Shown piece by piece: positions 57,483 through 64,000 of a stretch of DNA of 64,000 nt. Numbering within the stretch: position 1 is the first letter of the stretch; each line of letters begins with the position of its first letter. A model generated the notes under the pieces. The model was given only the letters and a program-made list of their open reading frames with translations. It did no database searches and was not told the origin of the DNA. This DNA comes from Nostoc calcicola FACHB-3891 (lineage in GTDB: Bacteria; Cyanobacteriota; Cyanobacteriia; Cyanobacteriales; Nostocaceae). Made by a program: the position numbers and the translations under genes. The stretch covers positions 62,001 to 126,000 of the forward strand of contig NZ_JACJRQ010000019.1 in NCBI RefSeq assembly GCF_014697355.1, given 5' to 3'.

Positions 57483-58865
57483 ATGCTTATCCAACAAACT
57501 TCTAGTTCCCTCGCCCAAACTTTACGCCAGCGACGGCAAAAACTAGCCAACCTGATTGATTTTCCCGCAATTTTGTGGTCAGGTAGCAACAGCCCGCGCA
57601 ATTTTCCGGCAAATGTTTTTCCCTTCCGCCCTAGCAGTCATTTTCTCTACTTTGCCGGACTACCTCTAGCAAACGCGGCAATTCGGCTAGAAGCGGGCAA
57701 TCTGGAATTATTCATGGAAGATCCTTCACCCAGCAGCGCCCTTTGGCATGGAGAAATGCCAACACGCGAGGAAATCGCCGAGAGAATTGGAGCAGATGTG
57801 GCTCGTCCAATGGCAGAATTAGGCTCTTGGTTAGAAGATGCCGCCACGATCGCCACACAAGATGCTGCTACTTGGACGCAGCAATCGCAGCTATTAAATA
57901 GATGGGTTTTACCCCAAAGTCCTCCCCAAGGAATTGACTTAGAGTTAGCTAAGGCGATCGTTTTTCTACGCCTCACCCACGATGAAGCTGCATTAGCCGA
58001 GTTGCGAAAAGCTGCGGCTGTCACAGTCCAGGCACACAAAGCTGGTATGGCTGCAACACCTCAAGCCAAACTGGAAGCCGAAGTTCGTGCAGCGATGGAA
58101 GGGGTAATAATTGCCAACAATATGACCACCTCCTACAACAGCATTGTCACCGTTCACGGCGAAGTTTTGCACAACGAACAGTATCACCATCATTTGCAAC
58201 CAGGTGATTTAATCCTTGCTGATGTCGGCGCTGAAACAGAAACGGGTTGGGCTGGTGATGTGACTCGCACTTGGCCGGTTTCTGGTAAATTTTCATCTAC
58301 CCAAAGAGATATTTATCATGTTGTCTTGGCAGCCCATGACGCTTGTATTGCCAAAATACACCCTGGCGTGGAGTATGCCGATATTCATTTGTTAGCTGCC
58401 ACAGTCATCGCTGAAGGTTTAGTGGATTTAGGAATTCTCCAAGGAAATCCCCAGGATTTAGTAGAAATCGATGCCCACGCCCTGTTTTTTCCCCACGGTA
58501 TTGGTCATCTATTGGGTTTAGATGTCCATGACATGGAAGATTTGGGGGATTTAGCAGGATATGAAGCAGGAAGAACAAGGAGCGATCGCTTTGGCTTGGG
58601 CTACTTGCGTTTAAATCGTCCATTACGTACAGGAATGTTAGTCACAATTGAGCCTGGTTTTTACCAAGTACCAGCAATTTTAAATGATGCTAACGTCCGT
58701 TCAAAATATCAAAATGTCGTGAATTGGCAGCGGTTATCAGAATTTGCTGATGTCCGTGGCATCCGCATTGAAGACGATGTTTTAGTTACTACAGAAGGCA
58801 GCGAAGTTTTAACGGCTGCATTACCCAATGATGCCAATAGTGTAGAAAATCTAGTTAATATCTGA
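57483..58865 (+). CDS. pepP: Xaa-Pro aminopeptidase (aminopeptidase P, M24B)
   Basis: 460 residues. An N-terminal creatinase-like domain (FPFRPSSHFLYFAGLPLANAAI, residues 40-70) precedes the pita-bread metallopeptidase domain. The five metal ligands are visible: Asp in LILADVGAETETG and in GDVTRTWPVSG, His in HALFFPHGIGHLLGLDVHD, Glu in MLVTIEPGFYQVP and Glu in GIRIEDDVLVT. It removes N-terminal residues before proline, with two Mn ions. The N-terminus LRQRRQKLANLIDFPAILWSG fits cyanobacterial members. ATG at 57483. The last codons overlap the end of the convergent gene by 11 bp. Confidence 0.93.
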   Translation: MLIQQTSSSLAQTLRQRRQKLANLIDFPAILWSGSNSPRNFPANVFPFRPSSHFLYFAGLPLANAAIRLEAGNLELFMEDPSPSSALWHGEMPTREEIAERIGADVARPMAELGSWLEDAATIATQDAATWTQQSQLLNRWVLPQSPPQGIDLELAKAIVFLRLTHDEAALAELRKAAAVTVQAHKAGMAATPQAKLEAEVRAAMEGVIIANNMTTSYNSIVTVHGEVLHNEQYHHHLQPGDLILADVGAETETGWAGDVTRTWPVSGKFSSTQRDIYHVVLAAHDACIAKIHPGVEYADIHLLAATVIAEGLVDLGILQGNPQDLVEIDAHALFFPHGIGHLLGLDVHDMEDLGDLAGYEAGRTRSDRFGLGYLRLNRPLRTGMLVTIEPGFYQVPAILNDANVRSKYQNVVNWQRLSEFADVRGIRIEDDVLVTTEGSEVLTAALPNDANSVENLVNI

Positions 58866-59217
58866 GTCGCCTGTTAGTTAGTGAATCCAGCAACATTTTT
58901 AACAAAGAGGCATCGTATTCTTCGTGGGTGTTAGAGTATTGTGCTGGATCTCGATTTACCTGCACTTCGGCAATCTTGATGCTTTCTCCAACTACCTCAA
59001 AACGCGCTTTGAAAACGCATAAACCAGTCCAACTACGATGCATGTATAGCCAAGGAGCCTCATAGAAAACGAACCACTTATGTTCCATGCACTCTGGAAT
59101 TACTCCAGCAGTAATTCGTTCAAATTCTTGCTGTGAGTAAACTTTTTCTACCGTTATATTTGTGAACGCAGAAGGCATAGGTTCTGTTTTCCAATCATCT
59201 CGTTTGGCTATTCGCAT
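58855..59217 (-). CDS. Hypothetical protein, small conserved-looking
   Basis: 120 residues from the ATG at 59217 (MRIAKRDDWKTEPMPSAFT); an open frame reaches further up to 59304 but passes through a GTAGAG-type repeat, so I use the downstream ATG. The protein has ERITAGVIPECMEHKWFVFYEAPWLYMHRSWTGLCVFKARFE, then EVQVNRDPAQY and EEYDASLLKMLLDSL. The Trp/Tyr-rich WFVFYE...LYMHRSWTG stretch looks conserved-domain-like, but I do not know a function. It overlaps the 3' end of pepP by 11 bp on the other strand. Confidence 0.7.
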   Translation of the reverse strand: MRIAKRDDWKTEPMPSAFTNITVEKVYSQQEFERITAGVIPECMEHKWFVFYEAPWLYMHRSWTGLCVFKARFEVVGESIKIAEVQVNRDPAQYSNTHEEYDASLLKMLLDSLTNRRLRY

Positions 59218-59279
59218 AGTAAAAATCAAATTACCTCGTGAGTTTTTAGTTGGCAATATGTTTTGGTTAAGGCAAGAGA

Positions 59280-59335
59280 CAAGGGTAAATCGCCGTCTGT
59301 ACAAAGACGCGATAAATCGCGGTCTCTACAAAGGA
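59280..59335. repeat. Two partial GTAGAG-type palindromes in tandem
   Basis: AAATCGCCGTCTGTAC and AAAGACGCGATAAATCG, then CGGTCTCTAC: one right arm and one nearly whole palindrome, upstream of the 58855-59217 gene. Confidence 0.65.
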
Positions 59336-59393
59336 TTGATGATTGCAAAAATATAATATGATACTTCGTGATATCTAAAATAATTGCAAATTC

Positions 59394-59873
59394 ATGATCG
59401 AAAATCCTATACAATTACTACTGAGTGCAGTTATTGTTAGCTTAGGCCTATTACCATCATTAGCTCAAGCACAGCAGCGGGTTTCTGATGCCCAAGTTGC
59501 GGCAATGGTAGAGGCGTTGCGACAAGCTGCACCGCAAACAAAAAATCCCAACGATGGACTTTATAGCGAATGGCAAGTGAAGCCAGAAACCCTCAAAGGC
59601 TGGTCAAAAACTTGTCTCAAACGAGAACTAACACCAACACAATTTGAAAACAGTCCGGCGATCGCCCGCTCCGTTGTATCCTGTATCACCCGCCGTGAGT
59701 TAACCAATCAATTCGCCGCCACCAACAATAATGAAATTGCATCTGTGCGTGGCGCTGCTTGTTGGTGGATGACTGGTAACTATACAGGTTGCAACAAAGG
59801 CTTCACTGGTGATTATGTGCAAAAAGTTGTCCGTTTTTACCAACAACAACGTTCAAAACCAGCAGCAAGATAA
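59394..59873 (+). CDS. Secreted hypothetical protein
   Basis: 159 residues with a signal peptide (LLLSAVIVSLGLLPSLAQAQQ, cleavage probably after AQA). The mature part has WQVKPETLKGWSKTCLKRELTPTQFENSPAIARSVVSCITRREL and VRGAACWWMTGNYTGCNKGFTGDYVQKVVRFY; four cysteines could form two disulphides. I recognise no domain. It is likely periplasmic or secreted. Convergent with the DsbA-like gene, only a few bases apart. Confidence 0.75.
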   Translation: MIENPIQLLLSAVIVSLGLLPSLAQAQQRVSDAQVAAMVEALRQAAPQTKNPNDGLYSEWQVKPETLKGWSKTCLKRELTPTQFENSPAIARSVVSCITRRELTNQFAATNNNEIASVRGAACWWMTGNYTGCNKGFTGDYVQKVVRFYQQQRSKPAAR

Positions 59874-59876
59874 TCA

Positions 59877-60536
59877 TCAAAGGGCGGTTTTTAAAGATAA
59901 TTCTTTGACCTTTTCAGTCAGCCAATCAACACGATCCTTGCCCCAAAATTTTTCGCCTTCTACCACCCAAGTTGGTACGCCAGGACAGCCAAATCGATCG
60001 TATTCTGCCAAAGCTTCCACTGCGGCAAGTCCCGCTGCTTCGCCCTGGGCTAATTCTAGAATGCGATCGCCATTTAACCCAACATCATTGGCAACTTTCC
60101 TAATTACAGACTCATCGTTGACATCAAGCAAGTCAACATAGCTGGCTCGATAAAAAGCAGCATCCAGAAGATGCTCCTTCCCGCTTCCACGAGCAGCGTA
60201 ATATGCTCTAGCGGGAAGTTCTTCCCGACTAAATTTCATTTCTTGCCAGCGTTTTACCCACCTCCGAAATTCCTCAAGCTCTTTGAATCGAATTTCAATG
60301 CCGTACTTTTTTGCCCACCGCAAACAATCTTCTTTGTGATACAACGATACGGCTGCACTTTCACTTCCTCCTTGGAGATCGGCAACCTTAATACCCCGCT
60401 CCTTGGGAATGTAAATTGGTCGTCGTTCTATATCCACAGGTAAACCCTGCAATGATTTTTCAGCAAGAATGATGCCAATGTATGAGTTTGCTGAGTGGTA
60501 TATTGAATAGGAGTAAACTTTGATTCGCTGTGACAT
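59877..60536 (-). CDS. DsbA-family / 2-hydroxychromene-2-carboxylate isomerase-like protein
   Basis: 219 residues from the ATG at 60536 (MSQRIKVYSYSIYHSANSY). A further in-frame extension to 60599 lies in a truncated MITE and is not used. Thioredoxin-like fold with an inserted helical domain: the N-terminal strand ends in YHSANSYIGIILAEKSL (Ser in place of the DsbA cysteines), middle KFSREELPARAYYAARG, C-terminal CPGVPTWVVEGEKFWGKDRVDWL with the cis-Pro loop GVPTW and the family ending. Such proteins act as glutathione-dependent isomerases; the substrate here is unknown. Confidence 0.85.
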   Translation of the reverse strand: MSQRIKVYSYSIYHSANSYIGIILAEKSLQGLPVDIERRPIYIPKERGIKVADLQGGSESAAVSLYHKEDCLRWAKKYGIEIRFKELEEFRRWVKRWQEMKFSREELPARAYYAARGSGKEHLLDAAFYRASYVDLLDVNDESVIRKVANDVGLNGDRILELAQGEAAGLAAVEALAEYDRFGCPGVPTWVVEGEKFWGKDRVDWLTEKVKELSLKTAL

Positions 60537-60544
60537 ATATTTCC

Positions 60545-60623
60545 ATAAATATTTTTTTGTTTCACGCAGAGGCGCAGAGACGCAGAGGAGAGAACGCAAA
60601 GAAAGAGTTTTGCAAGAAGTCTT
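60545..60623. mobile_element. Truncated MITE copy, TIR TAGACCTCTTGCA family (copy 4)
   Basis: Has the core (CATAAATATTTTTTTG, ACGCAGAGGCGCAGAG, GAGAACGCAAAGAAA) and the right end TTTTGCAAGAAGTCT but lacks the left inverted repeat. Confidence 0.75.
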
Positions 60624-60662
60624 TTCTTTTATAGCTATCTAAATTAATTCGCTATTTTAATA

Positions 60663-61331
60663 TTAAATTTTGCTTTTAACCCATTGGCGAAATTCTTTAA
60701 CTAATTCTAAGTAATCTTTTTCCCCCACCTGAGCTAAAAAATTAGAAATCTCTGTTAGTGGCAGATTGGGAAATGCTAAACTTTCTTCAACAGATATATA
60801 TTTCTGATTTTGTAAAACGTTAATAGTAAAATCTTTACCATCATATCGCCAGATTTCAGGCACACCCATATCAGCATAGACTTGAAAGCGGTTTTTAGAA
60901 CTGCTAGTAATATCAATTTCTACTACTAAATCTGGTGGCGGATCTTGCGCTAAATCTATTCTTTTTTTGCCTCTGATGAAATTAATATTTTCAATGTAAA
61001 AGCATTTATCTGGTTCTGCACCACTCAGTTCTGGACGTTTAAAAGTGGTAGAACCAAGGGACTCAATTCTAAGTTCTAGTTCTTCTGCAAGAGTTTCGAC
61101 AAATCGACCTGCAATTTCTTTGTATCGTTCATGTTCCGGTGAAGGAGCCATGATTTCTAGAGTACCTCGATTGTAAGTAAGTCGGAGGCGGCGATTTACA
61201 CTAAGTTCAGTTAGCAAGTTTTCATAGGTTTGCCAACTGATATCTGATAAGTGGATGATTTCTGTAGGTTCAAGCAGCGTGTTGCTAGTCATAGCGATAT
61301 GTGATGTATGTTCTCGCTGTACAATAGCCAT
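60663..61331 (-). CDS. Uma2-family endonuclease-like protein
   Basis: 222 residues, intact. Family features: HLSDISWQTYENLLTELSVNRRLRLTYNRGTLEIMAPSPEHERYKEI, LGSTTFKRPELSGAEPDKCFYIENINFIRGKKRIDL, DPPPDLVVEIDITSSS (acidic metal-site residues, PD-ExK-like) and YADMGVPEIWRYDGKDFTI. These restriction-endonuclease-fold proteins are very numerous in cyanobacteria and their role is not clear. It starts at the ATG at 61331, or possibly at MTSNTLLEP 13 residues further in. Related to the broken copy at 33340-33993. Confidence 0.92.
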   Translation of the reverse strand: MAIVQREHTSHIAMTSNTLLEPTEIIHLSDISWQTYENLLTELSVNRRLRLTYNRGTLEIMAPSPEHERYKEIAGRFVETLAEELELRIESLGSTTFKRPELSGAEPDKCFYIENINFIRGKKRIDLAQDPPPDLVVEIDITSSSKNRFQVYADMGVPEIWRYDGKDFTINVLQNQKYISVEESLAFPNLPLTEISNFLAQVGEKDYLELVKEFRQWVKSKI

Positions 61332-61507
61332 TCTTACTCTTACTGTACTTTAAGTTCAATCTTCGATAAAGGTAGGTATCTAGTTGCTACAGTCGCGGTG
61401 AAAACTACTAAGCTGGTAAATAGCACGTTTAAACTTTACCGGAAAATCTGAATCGCATTCATCGGCGATTCACAATTCCTCACTGGCGAACTACCTGTAA
61501 TTACATT

Positions 61508-62974
61508 ATGTTTGATGCTTTATCTGACCGTTTAGAAGCCGCCTGGAAAAAACTGCGGGGACAGGACAAAATTTCTCAATCCAACATTCAAGACGCTTTG
61601 CGGGAAGTACGCCGCGCTTTGTTGGAAGCTGATGTCAATCTCCAGGTAGTCAAAGATTTTATTAGCGAAGTCGAAACCAAGGCACAGGGAGCCGAGGTAG
61701 TCTCCGGCGTGCGACCTGACCAACAGTTCATCAAAATTGTTCACGATGAACTGGTAGAGGTGATGGGAGATGAGAATGTTCCTCTAGTAGAAGCTCAAGA
61801 ACAGCCTACTATTGTGTTAATGGCTGGGTTGCAAGGTACTGGTAAAACTACGGCGACTGCGAAGTTAGCTTTACATCTAAGGAAATTAGACCGTAGTTGC
61901 TTGTTGGTGGCGACAGATGTGTATCGCCCAGCAGCGATCGACCAGTTGATAACGTTGGGTAAGCAAATTGACGTACCAGTTTTTGAACTCGGAAGCGATG
62001 CCGATCCCGTAGAAATCGCGCGGCAAGGTGTAGAACGTGGCAGAGCAGAAGGTGTAAATACAGTAATTATTGATACTGCCGGACGACTGCAAATTGACGA
62101 AGATATGATGGCGGAATTAGCCCGCATCAAAGAAACTGTCCAACCCCACGAAACTCTGTTGGTGGTGGATGCGATGACTGGTCAAGAAGCAGCCAATTTG
62201 ACCCGCACCTTTCACAATCAAATCGGCATTACTGGGGCGATTCTCACCAAACTCGATGGTGATAGCCGGGGTGGTGCGGCGCTTTCAGTCCGACGAATTT
62301 CGGGAGCGCCAATTAAGTTTGTGGGGGTGGGTGAAAAAGTCGAGGCACTGCAACCGTTTTATCCCGATCGCATGGCATCGCGGATTTTGGGAATGGGCGA
62401 TGTCTTGACTTTGGTCGAAAAAGCCCAGGAAGAATTCGATCTAGCAGATGCCGAGAAAATGCAGGAGAAAATCCTGTCGGCGAAGTTCGATTTTACCGAC
62501 TTTCTCAAGCAGCTACGAATGCTGAAGAACATGGGATCTCTGGGAGGCTTCATCAAGATGATTCCAGGGATGAACAAGCTCTCAGACGACCAGCTCAAGC
62601 AGGGAGAAACCCAGCTCAAGCGCTGCGAAGCCATGATTAACTCCATGACTCGCCAGGAACGCCATGACCCCGATTTATTAGCCAGTTCTCCCAGTCGGCG
62701 GCGGCGGATTGCTGCTGGTTCAGGCTACAGAGAGTCCGATGTGACTAAACTGGTAGGTGATTTCCAAAAAATGCGATCGCTCATGCAACAAATGGGTCAA
62801 GGCGGCTTCCCTGGAATGCCAGGAATGTTCGGTGGCGGTGGCGGCATGGGCAACGCCTTCGCAGGTGCAGGTAATCGTGCCCCGTCCCCCGGATGGCGAG
62901 GTTACAACGCTGGCACCCCACCCGCGAAAAAGAAAAAGAAAGAAAAAAAGAAAAAAGGATTCGGTAATCTTTAG
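61508..62974 (+). CDS. ffh: Signal recognition particle protein Ffh (SRP54)
   Basis: 488 residues. It binds 4.5S RNA and signal sequences on nascent membrane proteins and delivers them to FtsY. N domain (MFDALSDRLEAAWKKLRGQDKISQSNIQDALREVRRALLEADV), GTPase with GLQGTGKTTATAKLALHL, insertion-box VATDVYRPAAIDQL, IIDTAGRLQIDEDMMAEL, TKLDGDSRGGAALS, and FVGVGEKVEALQPFYPDRMASRILGMGDVL. Then the Met-rich M domain (LKQLRMLKNMGSLGGFIKMIPGM, SRRRRIAAGSG). The Gly-rich tail (GGGGGMGN...) and a Lys-rich end (KKKKKEKKKK) are common in cyanobacteria. ATG at 61508. Confidence 0.97.
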   Translation: MFDALSDRLEAAWKKLRGQDKISQSNIQDALREVRRALLEADVNLQVVKDFISEVETKAQGAEVVSGVRPDQQFIKIVHDELVEVMGDENVPLVEAQEQPTIVLMAGLQGTGKTTATAKLALHLRKLDRSCLLVATDVYRPAAIDQLITLGKQIDVPVFELGSDADPVEIARQGVERGRAEGVNTVIIDTAGRLQIDEDMMAELARIKETVQPHETLLVVDAMTGQEAANLTRTFHNQIGITGAILTKLDGDSRGGAALSVRRISGAPIKFVGVGEKVEALQPFYPDRMASRILGMGDVLTLVEKAQEEFDLADAEKMQEKILSAKFDFTDFLKQLRMLKNMGSLGGFIKMIPGMNKLSDDQLKQGETQLKRCEAMINSMTRQERHDPDLLASSPSRRRRIAAGSGYRESDVTKLVGDFQKMRSLMQQMGQGGFPGMPGMFGGGGGMGNAFAGAGNRAPSPGWRGYNAGTPPAKKKKKEKKKKGFGNL

Positions 62975-63080
62975 GGATTGGGGATTGGGGAAGATGAGGG
63001 AGATGAGGGAGATGAGGGAGAATAACTCCAAACTCCAAACTCCTAACTCCTAACTCCTAACTCCTAACTCCTAACGACAA
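62975..63080. repeat. Heptamer repeats between ffh and rpsP
   Basis: GGGATTGGGGATTGGGG and GATGAGGGA units (62975-63022) followed by AACTCCTAACTCCTAACTCC units (63025-63076); only part of the two arms is complementary. Confidence 0.85.
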
Positions 63081-63156
63081 ATAGCAGCAAACACGAGACG
63101 AGTGCTAGAATTAGCATTTCGGCATACTTAACCAATAGGAGAATGATTCTTCAACC

Positions 63157-63417
63157 ATGATCAAACTGCGCTTGAAGCGATACGGTAAAAAGCGGGAAGC
63201 AAGTTACCGCATTGTCGCCATTAACAGCCTCGCTCGCCGCGATGGCCGTCCCCTAGAAGAGTTGGGATTCTATAACCCGAGAACCGATGAAGTGCGACTA
63301 GATGTTCCCGGCATCGTCAAGCGACTACAACAAGGCGCTCAACCCACTGACACGGTACGTCGCATCTTAGTAAAAGCCAATGTTTTTGAACAGGTCAGTG
63401 CCACAGCCGCATCATAA
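63157..63417 (+). CDS. rpsP: 30S ribosomal protein bS16
   Basis: 86 residues: MIKLRLKRYGKKREASYRIVAINSLARRDGRPLEELGFYNPRTDE, then LDVPGIVKRLQQGAQPTDTVRRILVKANVFEQ. It belongs to the small ribosomal subunit. ATAGGAG about 20 bases before the ATG. It overlaps the next gene (KH protein), and ffh is upstream, the ffh-rpsP-KH order also known in other bacteria. Confidence 0.97.
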   Translation: MIKLRLKRYGKKREASYRIVAINSLARRDGRPLEELGFYNPRTDEVRLDVPGIVKRLQQGAQPTDTVRRILVKANVFEQVSATAAS

Positions 63418-63814
63418 TTTCGGAACACAATCCCCAAAAGCTAGTCCCAATTATGTTGGGCTAGTTAGATTTTTGGTGCAGCCGTTTTTAGAATCTCCAG
63501 AAACTTTAAGCGTCGATAGTGAAATTTCCCAAACCCTAAATCGGGTTTGGATTCGTATCGCCTTTGAAAGCACAGATAAAGGAAAAGTGTTTGGTCGGGG
63601 AGGACGCAATATTCAGGCGATTCGTACAGTAATTGCCGCAGCCGCAGCGGCAGCTGGACAATCGGTATACCTGGATATCTACGGCAGTACTACTCCAGAC
63701 CGGGAGGGTATGTCTTTTGATGAAGACACAGAAGAGCGATCGCCGCCACCACCAAAAACCAGAGAACCGCGAACAAATGGGCCTAAACCCATTGTTAAAC
63801 CCCGCATCCGCTAG
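63380..63814 (+). CDS. khpA: KhpA-type KH-domain RNA-binding protein
   Basis: 144 residues from the ATG at 63380, overlapping rpsP by 38 bp; an in-frame GTG at 63398 is an alternative start. Core: PNYVGLVRFLVQPFLESPETLSVDSEISQTLNRVWIRIAFESTDKGKVFGRGGRNIQAIRTVIAAAAAAAGQSVYLDIYG, with the KH-type GRGGRNI (the GxxG loop). The C-terminal tail (EERSPPPPKTREPRTNGPKPIVKPRIR) is Pro/Arg-rich. Such proteins bind RNA in ribosome-linked operons and, together with KhpB, act as chaperones in other bacteria; no KhpB is seen here. Followed by a terminator hairpin. Confidence 0.9.
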   Translation: MFLNRSVPQPHHNFGTQSPKASPNYVGLVRFLVQPFLESPETLSVDSEISQTLNRVWIRIAFESTDKGKVFGRGGRNIQAIRTVIAAAAAAAGQSVYLDIYGSTTPDREGMSFDEDTEERSPPPPKTREPRTNGPKPIVKPRIR

Positions 63815-63834
63815 ATTAAAACTAGAGAAAAAGT

Positions 63835-63870
63835 CTGAGCGGAGGTAACCACAACCGCTCAGAATTTTTG
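63835..63870 (+). terminator. Intrinsic terminator after the KH gene
   Basis: CTGAGCGG, 12-nt loop, CCGCTCAG, then AATTTTTG: an 8-bp perfect stem followed by a T-run, 21 bp past the stop codon. Confidence 0.85.
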
Positions 63871-64000
63871 TCAAGATGGAAAACTAAGCGTAGCTCCCGC
63901 TGAGTATTATCTGCGACAAGCTGCGCTTAGCTTGTTCGTGTTTGGGGATACGATCTGTTCCAATTACAAGGGTTGGGGCATGTAGCAAGCTTTAAGAGTA

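Noticed and set aside
59218..59304. N-terminal extension of the 58855-59217 gene
   Set aside because: The added codons are read from a GTAGAG-type repeat; the ATG at 59217 is the more natural start.

Overview
The window looks like chromosomal DNA of a filamentous, hormogonium-forming, heterocyst-type cyanobacterium (Nostocales, Nostoc-like). The evidence is the hpsABCDE hormogonium polysaccharide genes, a HetP-family gene, a XisH/XisI pair, many GCGATCGC (HIP1) octamers, heptanucleotide repeats between genes, and a cyanobacterial style of housekeeping genes. Species cannot be decided from this sequence alone.

Layout. 1-7570 (minus): hpsA-hpsB-hpsC-hpsD-hpsE; hpsE is cut by the window edge. 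8101-17402: metH, a MazF-like toxin with its antitoxin, a 21-bp repeat array, a truncated leucine-rich-repeat gene, clpB and a glyoxalase gene. 17808-23047 (minus): a double trypsin-like protease with TPRs, a COP23-domain protein and a Ser/Thr kinase. 23393-33144: eno, argC, ribBA, an amidase, a methyltransferase, htpG and rpmB. 33340-35900: an Uma2 gene killed by one stop codon, then about 1.9 kb without a convincing gene.

35901-49706 is the most interesting part, a peptide-natural-product region. On the plus strand lie an HTH protein, an ABC exporter with a C39 peptidase domain and an N-terminal cyclic-nucleotide-binding-like domain (HetC-like architecture), an HlyD-type adaptor and a PpiC-type isomerase. 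Converging on the minus strand lie a HetP-family gene, a HopA1-family protein, an APH-fold kinase and six tandem 73-76 aa peptides with Gly-Gly leaders. A further Gly-Gly-leader peptide lies upstream. A kinase plus a HopA1-like protein is the pair that dehydrates Ser/Thr in class V lanthipeptides and thioamitides, but all six precursors here lack cysteine, so ordinary lanthionine rings cannot form. The exporter would cleave the leaders at Gly-Gly and secrete the products. The neighbouring HetP-family gene suggests, without proving, a link to cell differentiation.

50319-63814: two M16 peptidase genes (one catalytic, one lacking the zinc motif), a TetR regulator, a DUF4332 protein, xisI with a 5'-truncated xisH, phzF with a decayed duplicate beside it, a small lipoprotein, an aminopeptidase P, several small hypotheticals, a DsbA-like protein, an intact Uma2 gene, ffh, rpsP and a KH-domain gene.

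The spaces between genes are full of repeats: about 28-bp perfect palindromes with GTAGRG...CYCTAC ends and changing interiors, several families of about 90-130 bp terminal-inverted-repeat elements (often wrapped around such a palindrome), heptamer arrays arranged as complementary G-rich and C-rich arms, and three 21-bp-period arrays. Some have invaded genes: the exporter linker, the HlyD upstream region and the end of the LRR gene. No tRNA, rRNA, CRISPR array or complete insertion sequence was recognised. All homology calls were made by reading motifs; no database search was run.
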